Assembly: GCA_027081695.1 (NCBI GenBank)
Contig: JALWJI010000057.1
Coordinates: forward strand, 1 to 5,014
Source of the DNA: Acidilobaceae archaeon
GTDB taxonomy: Archaea > Thermoproteota > Thermoprotei_A > Sulfolobales > Acidilobaceae
Reading direction: 5' to 3'
Length of the DNA: 5,014 bases
Shown here: positions 4,556-5,014 of the stretch, piece after piece
How positions within the stretch are numbered: the stretch's first letter is position 1
Layout: each line of letters begins with the position of its first letter
Position numbers and translations under genes: made by a program
Notes under the pieces: model-generated
What the model was told of the DNA's origin: nothing
The model's input: the letters and a program-made list of their open reading frames with translations, nothing else
Databases searched by the model: none

Positions 4556-5014
4556 ATGGTTTCTGAACAGGGAGAATACCGTGTAATGACACGGGGCTTC
4601 AGGCATGCAATAGACGCGAACCTGTCGGCGGCAGCGGCTATGATAGCTTATTCTCTCGCTAGTGGATCTAATCCCTCCCAGTTTATCCATGTTGACTGGG
4701 CTGTGTCATTTCTACTTGCGGTCTCCGGTGTTGTTGCTGGGCTACCCTCTTGGCTTATAATAGCTTCTAGTGTGCCCGGGGTAGTGATAGACCAGGCATT
4801 TGCGCAGAGCCACTTATTTATCTATATGTTAGTTGCTATGAGGATCTGGAGAGTCTTATGGAACCTTAACTGGTTCGCTAGCCAGGCGAGCAAGATAGGC
4901 AAGGAGATAACGGTATTCGCTACACAGGCTACCCTGATGGCTATAGTGATACTCTTTGGCGGTGCGATCAGCCTATACGTGGTTGAGAAGGACGCTCCTG
5001 GATCTATGATACAT
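4556..5014 (+). CDS. Voltage-gated-type potassium channel (KvAP-like), 3' end outside window
   Basis: The frame stays open from ATG 4556 to the window edge (153 codons). Residues about 92-144 follow Aeropyrum KvAP: an S4-like AMRIWRVLWN (95-104), an S4-S5 linker with ASKIGKE (111-117), then S5 with FGGAISLYVVEKDAPGSM (134-151) matching KvAP YGAFAIYIVEYPDPNSS. S3 is probably GLPSWLIIASSVPGVVI at 62-78, corresponding to the KvAP segment beginning IPALVPAG. The pore helix and TVGYG filter should follow beyond base 5014. The product would carry potassium through the cytoplasmic membrane. Two oddities are visible: only two arginines remain in S4 (R96, R99), and only about 61 residues precede S3 against roughly 95 in KvAP, so S1-S2 are shortened. 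TTG at 4550 is an alternative start, nine bases after GGGGG (4536-4540); an in-frame TAG at 4541-4543 rules out anything longer. Confidence 0.8.
   Translation, partial: MVSEQGEYRVMTRGFRHAIDANLSAAAAMIAYSLASGSNPSQFIHVDWAVSFLLAVSGVVAGLPSWLIIASSVPGVVIDQAFAQSHLFIYMLVAMRIWRVLWNLNWFASQASKIGKEITVFATQATLMAIVILFGGAISLYVVEKDAPGSMIH

Noticed and set aside
4540..4560. tRNA-like T-arm sequence (CCCGGGTTGG) near the channel start
   Set aside because: No acceptor, D or anticodon arm could be paired around it, and the bases lie in the leader and first codons of the channel gene.
1..5014. Mobile element, defence system or biosynthetic cluster
   Set aside because: No transposase, integrase, nuclease toxin, terminal inverted repeats or target duplications were found; strands alternate gene by gene, unlike an operon-encoded system.

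Overview
The window looks like chromosomal DNA from a hyperthermophilic crenarchaeote (Thermoproteota), most likely of the Desulfurococcales type. This is an inference from several things seen in the sequence: heavy use of CTA, ATA and AGG/AGA codons, GTG and TTG starts, Shine-Dalgarno sites matching an archaeal GGAGGUGAU anti-SD partner, archaeal TATA boxes about 25 bases from likely transcript starts, T-rich terminators without hairpins, and proteins rich in N-glycosylation sequons. A partial gene at the right edge resembles the Aeropyrum voltage-gated potassium channel KvAP. No RNA gene, CRISPR array, insertion sequence or phage gene was seen.

Layout from left to right. A possible gene tail lies at 1-67 (+, weak). 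A metallo-beta-lactamase-fold hydrolase with a C-terminal winged helix follows at 122-1114 (-). A divergent promoter region (1115-1273) has a TATA box and a perfect 7-3-7 palindrome. A MarC-family membrane protein occupies 1274-1855 (+). It converges on a small secreted protein at 1933-2532 (-) that looks like a filament subunit of the TasA/camelysin-like class (archaeal bundling pili, threads, cannulae); that assignment is an inference. A 324-base divergent intergenic region (2533-2856) holds promoters, a 6-1-6 palindrome and a tandem 11-base repeat. A five-helix membrane protein with a large, sequon-rich outer domain follows at 2857-4059 (+) and is not recognised as any family. It converges on an unrecognised 120-residue, four-cysteine protein at 4081-4443 (-). 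A last divergent promoter region (4444-4555) contains a CTATA-rich palindrome, and the window ends inside a KvAP-like potassium channel gene (from 4556, +) whose selectivity filter lies outside.

The genes do not form an operon: strands alternate gene by gene (-, +, -, +, -, +), so each has its own promoter region. The common theme is the cell surface: MarC-like transporter, secreted fibre candidate, glycosylated membrane protein and ion channel. Whether they act together cannot be told from this window. The points most worth following are the putative fibre subunit with its strong promoter, the orphan glycosylated membrane protein divergent from it, the channel with a shortened, charge-poor voltage sensor, and an abrupt change of leucine codon use inside the MarC gene.
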